Of a DNA stretch of 64,000 nt, positions 62,916 to 64,000 are shown one piece after another; within the stretch, counting starts at the first letter, position 1; the number at the start of each line of letters is the position of its first letter. The position numbers and the translations under genes are program-made. The notes below the pieces were generated by a model. It was given only the letters and a program-made list of their open reading frames with translations, ran no database searches and was not told where the DNA came from. This DNA comes from Litoribacillus peritrichatus (GTDB lineage: Bacteria; Pseudomonadota; Gammaproteobacteria; Pseudomonadales; Litoribrevibacteraceae), in NCBI RefSeq assembly GCF_039537985.1, contig NZ_BAABBN010000017.1, forward strand, positions 186,001-250,000, written 5' to 3'.

Positions 62916-64000
62916 TTAGTATTGTTCGCCGCCAAGATCGGCTGCTTCATTGATGACGTGAAAGACTTCGTTTTGCTCAATGACGCCACTGAACAAATGG
63001 GAACCCGGGCCCATGGCGTGAATGGTGATGTCTTCACCTGCGTGGGTTTCGGATGATCTTGGTACCAGGCTTTCCTGATGGAAACCCTGGCCTTCGGTAT
63101 TGATGTTCGTTAAATCCACTCGACCGTCGGTATGTACGGCTTGCTGATAACGATCATCACCGCCTGTGGCCAGTTCTGCGAATCCAGGACCGTTCATATA
63201 ACCAACGGTGGTGTAGGGCAGGTTGTCCGAGCCAGTCGCAATGGTGTCGTTGACATCGACGACTTTACCCAGTATCGGGTTGCCGCGTTTAGGATAGCCG
63301 GCAATGGTAAATACATGGCTGTGGTCGGCCGTGACGATGATTAAAGTATCATCACGAGATGTGTTGTCGACGGCTGCTTGCACAGCTTTGGCCAGTGCAT
63401 GGGTGTCGGTCAGGGCGCGATATGCATTGCCTGCGTGATGACCATGGTCGATACGGCCTGCTTCAACGGTCAGGAAGAATCCTTGTTCGTCTTTCTTGAG
63501 CAGGTCGATCGCTGTTTCTGTCATTTCAGCTAAGGATGGCTCAACGTCACCGTCCCGATCTTCTTCATAGCTCATGTGCGATGAAGTAAATAGCCCCATG
63601 ACTTTGTCGGTATTGGCCACATCCAGGTTGTTTAATTCCGTAACATTGCTGACGAATTCGCGGGTTTCGCCGTTGGCGTTATCCAACCACACTTGTGTCA
63701 GGTCTTGTCCGTCCGTCCGGCGGCCACCGTCTGTGTTGGGTTTGAAATGGCGCAAGCCACCGCCCAGAACCACTTCAATGCCGTTACCTTCCGAGTAGTT
63801 TACCAATTGCTGGGCGATATCAACGCAATTGCTTGCTTCAGGCAATTTGGAATCGTCTTCCCAGTCACGGTCCGGTGAAACCGAATAGGTTGCTGCGGGT
63901 GTTGCGTGAGTGATGCGTGCGGTGGAGACCACGCCCGTTGCTTTGCCTTTGCGTTCGGCCAGAGTCAAGGCGGTGGTTAATTCATTGCCAGACACTTGGT
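62916..64000 (-). CDS. alkaline phosphatase paralogue, 5' end outside window
   Basis: The frame runs off the right edge; 361 C-terminal residues are visible. It aligns through its whole length with the downstream phosphatase: SARITHATPAATYSVSPDRD, EVVLGGGLRHFKPN, LFTSSHMSYEEDRDGD, GRIDHGHHAGN, TADHSHVFTIAGYPKRGNPI and SETHAGEDITIHAMG. The active-site Ser segment is beyond the window. The two genes form an operon and arose by tandem duplication. Confidence 0.92.
   Translation of the reverse strand, partial: QVSGNELTTALTLAERKGKATGVVSTARITHATPAATYSVSPDRDWEDDSKLPEASNCVDIAQQLVNYSEGNGIEVVLGGGLRHFKPNTDGGRRTDGQDLTQVWLDNANGETREFVSNVTELNNLDVANTDKVMGLFTSSHMSYEEDRDGDVEPSLAEMTETAIDLLKKDEQGFFLTVEAGRIDHGHHAGNAYRALTDTHALAKAVQAAVDNTSRDDTLIIVTADHSHVFTIAGYPKRGNPILGKVVDVNDTIATGSDNLPYTTVGYMNGPGFAELATGGDDRYQQAVHTDGRVDLTNINTEGQGFHQESLVPRSSETHAGEDITIHAMGPGSHLFSGVIEQNEVFHVINEAADLGGEQY

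Overview
The window is ordinary chromosome from a gammaproteobacterium, most likely a marine Oceanospirillales- or Pseudomonadales-type organism. Several blocks have the gene neighbourhoods known from Pseudomonas: cyaA and argH, algZ-algR-hemC-hemD-hemX-hemY, ubiD followed by rho-trxA-ppx-ppk-hemB, and elbB. Base composition looks close to 50% GC, with clearly AT-richer patches. I could not assign a genus. I saw no rRNA or tRNA gene, no CRISPR array and no complete insertion sequence.

Layout. 1-5.2 kb: a partial ketoacyl-ACP synthase III, class I adenylate cyclase (cyaA) and argH, all on the minus strand. 5.2-7.6 kb: a half-size GDT1/UPF0016 membrane protein, a Tat-exported M15 peptidase and a periplasmic solute-binding protein. 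7.8-14.5 kb: the algZ-algR two-component pair and the haem operon hemC-hemD-hemX-hemY, closed by a bidirectional terminator. 14.6-18.9 kb: a phosphate transporter, a ferredoxin/flavin reductase and ubiD. 19.0-24.3 kb: a complete curli (amyloid fibre) operon csgE-csgF-csgG-csgH-csgB-csgA1-csgA2, set between ubiD and rho and without a csgD regulator. 24.5-32.4 kb: rho, trxA, ppx, ppk1, hemB and elbB. 32.4-39 kb: a small secreted protein, the ABC-F ATPase yheS, a 1.3-kb noncoding stretch with three related hairpin repeats, a PAS-GGDEF-EAL protein and elyC.

From 39 kb the content becomes more accessory. A nucleotidyltransferase gene is cut off at 39312 by an AT-rich insert carrying a two-gene unit (unknown protein plus lipoprotein). 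Next come a racemase-fold enzyme overlapping a lactone-oxidase-type flavoenzyme, then an intergenic region with a cluster of DnaA-box-like 9-mers. At 44.0-49.0 kb is a redox module: a NemR-like repressor with two matching operators, an old-yellow-enzyme-family reductase, and, from its own promoter with a 19-bp palindrome, a CrtI/retinol-saturase-like flavoprotein overlapping a flavin/2Fe-2S reductase. A second TetR regulator and a serine protease/FHA membrane protein pair follow.

52.1-56.0 kb is an RNA-repair locus: rtcR drives rtcB-rlaP from a clear sigma-54 promoter, with no rtcA in the operon. 56.0-58.3 kb holds a two-gene unit of unknown family that resembles an effector/immunity pair, preceded by a translationally coupled mini-ORF. 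The window ends with a frameshifted LysE exporter, a MAPEG protein with a divergent LysR regulator, a secreted histidine-tailed protein, and two tandem alkaline phosphatases, the upstream one cut by the window edge.

Most housekeeping names rest on recognisable motifs and gene order. Functions proposed for the accessory units are inference and are marked as such.
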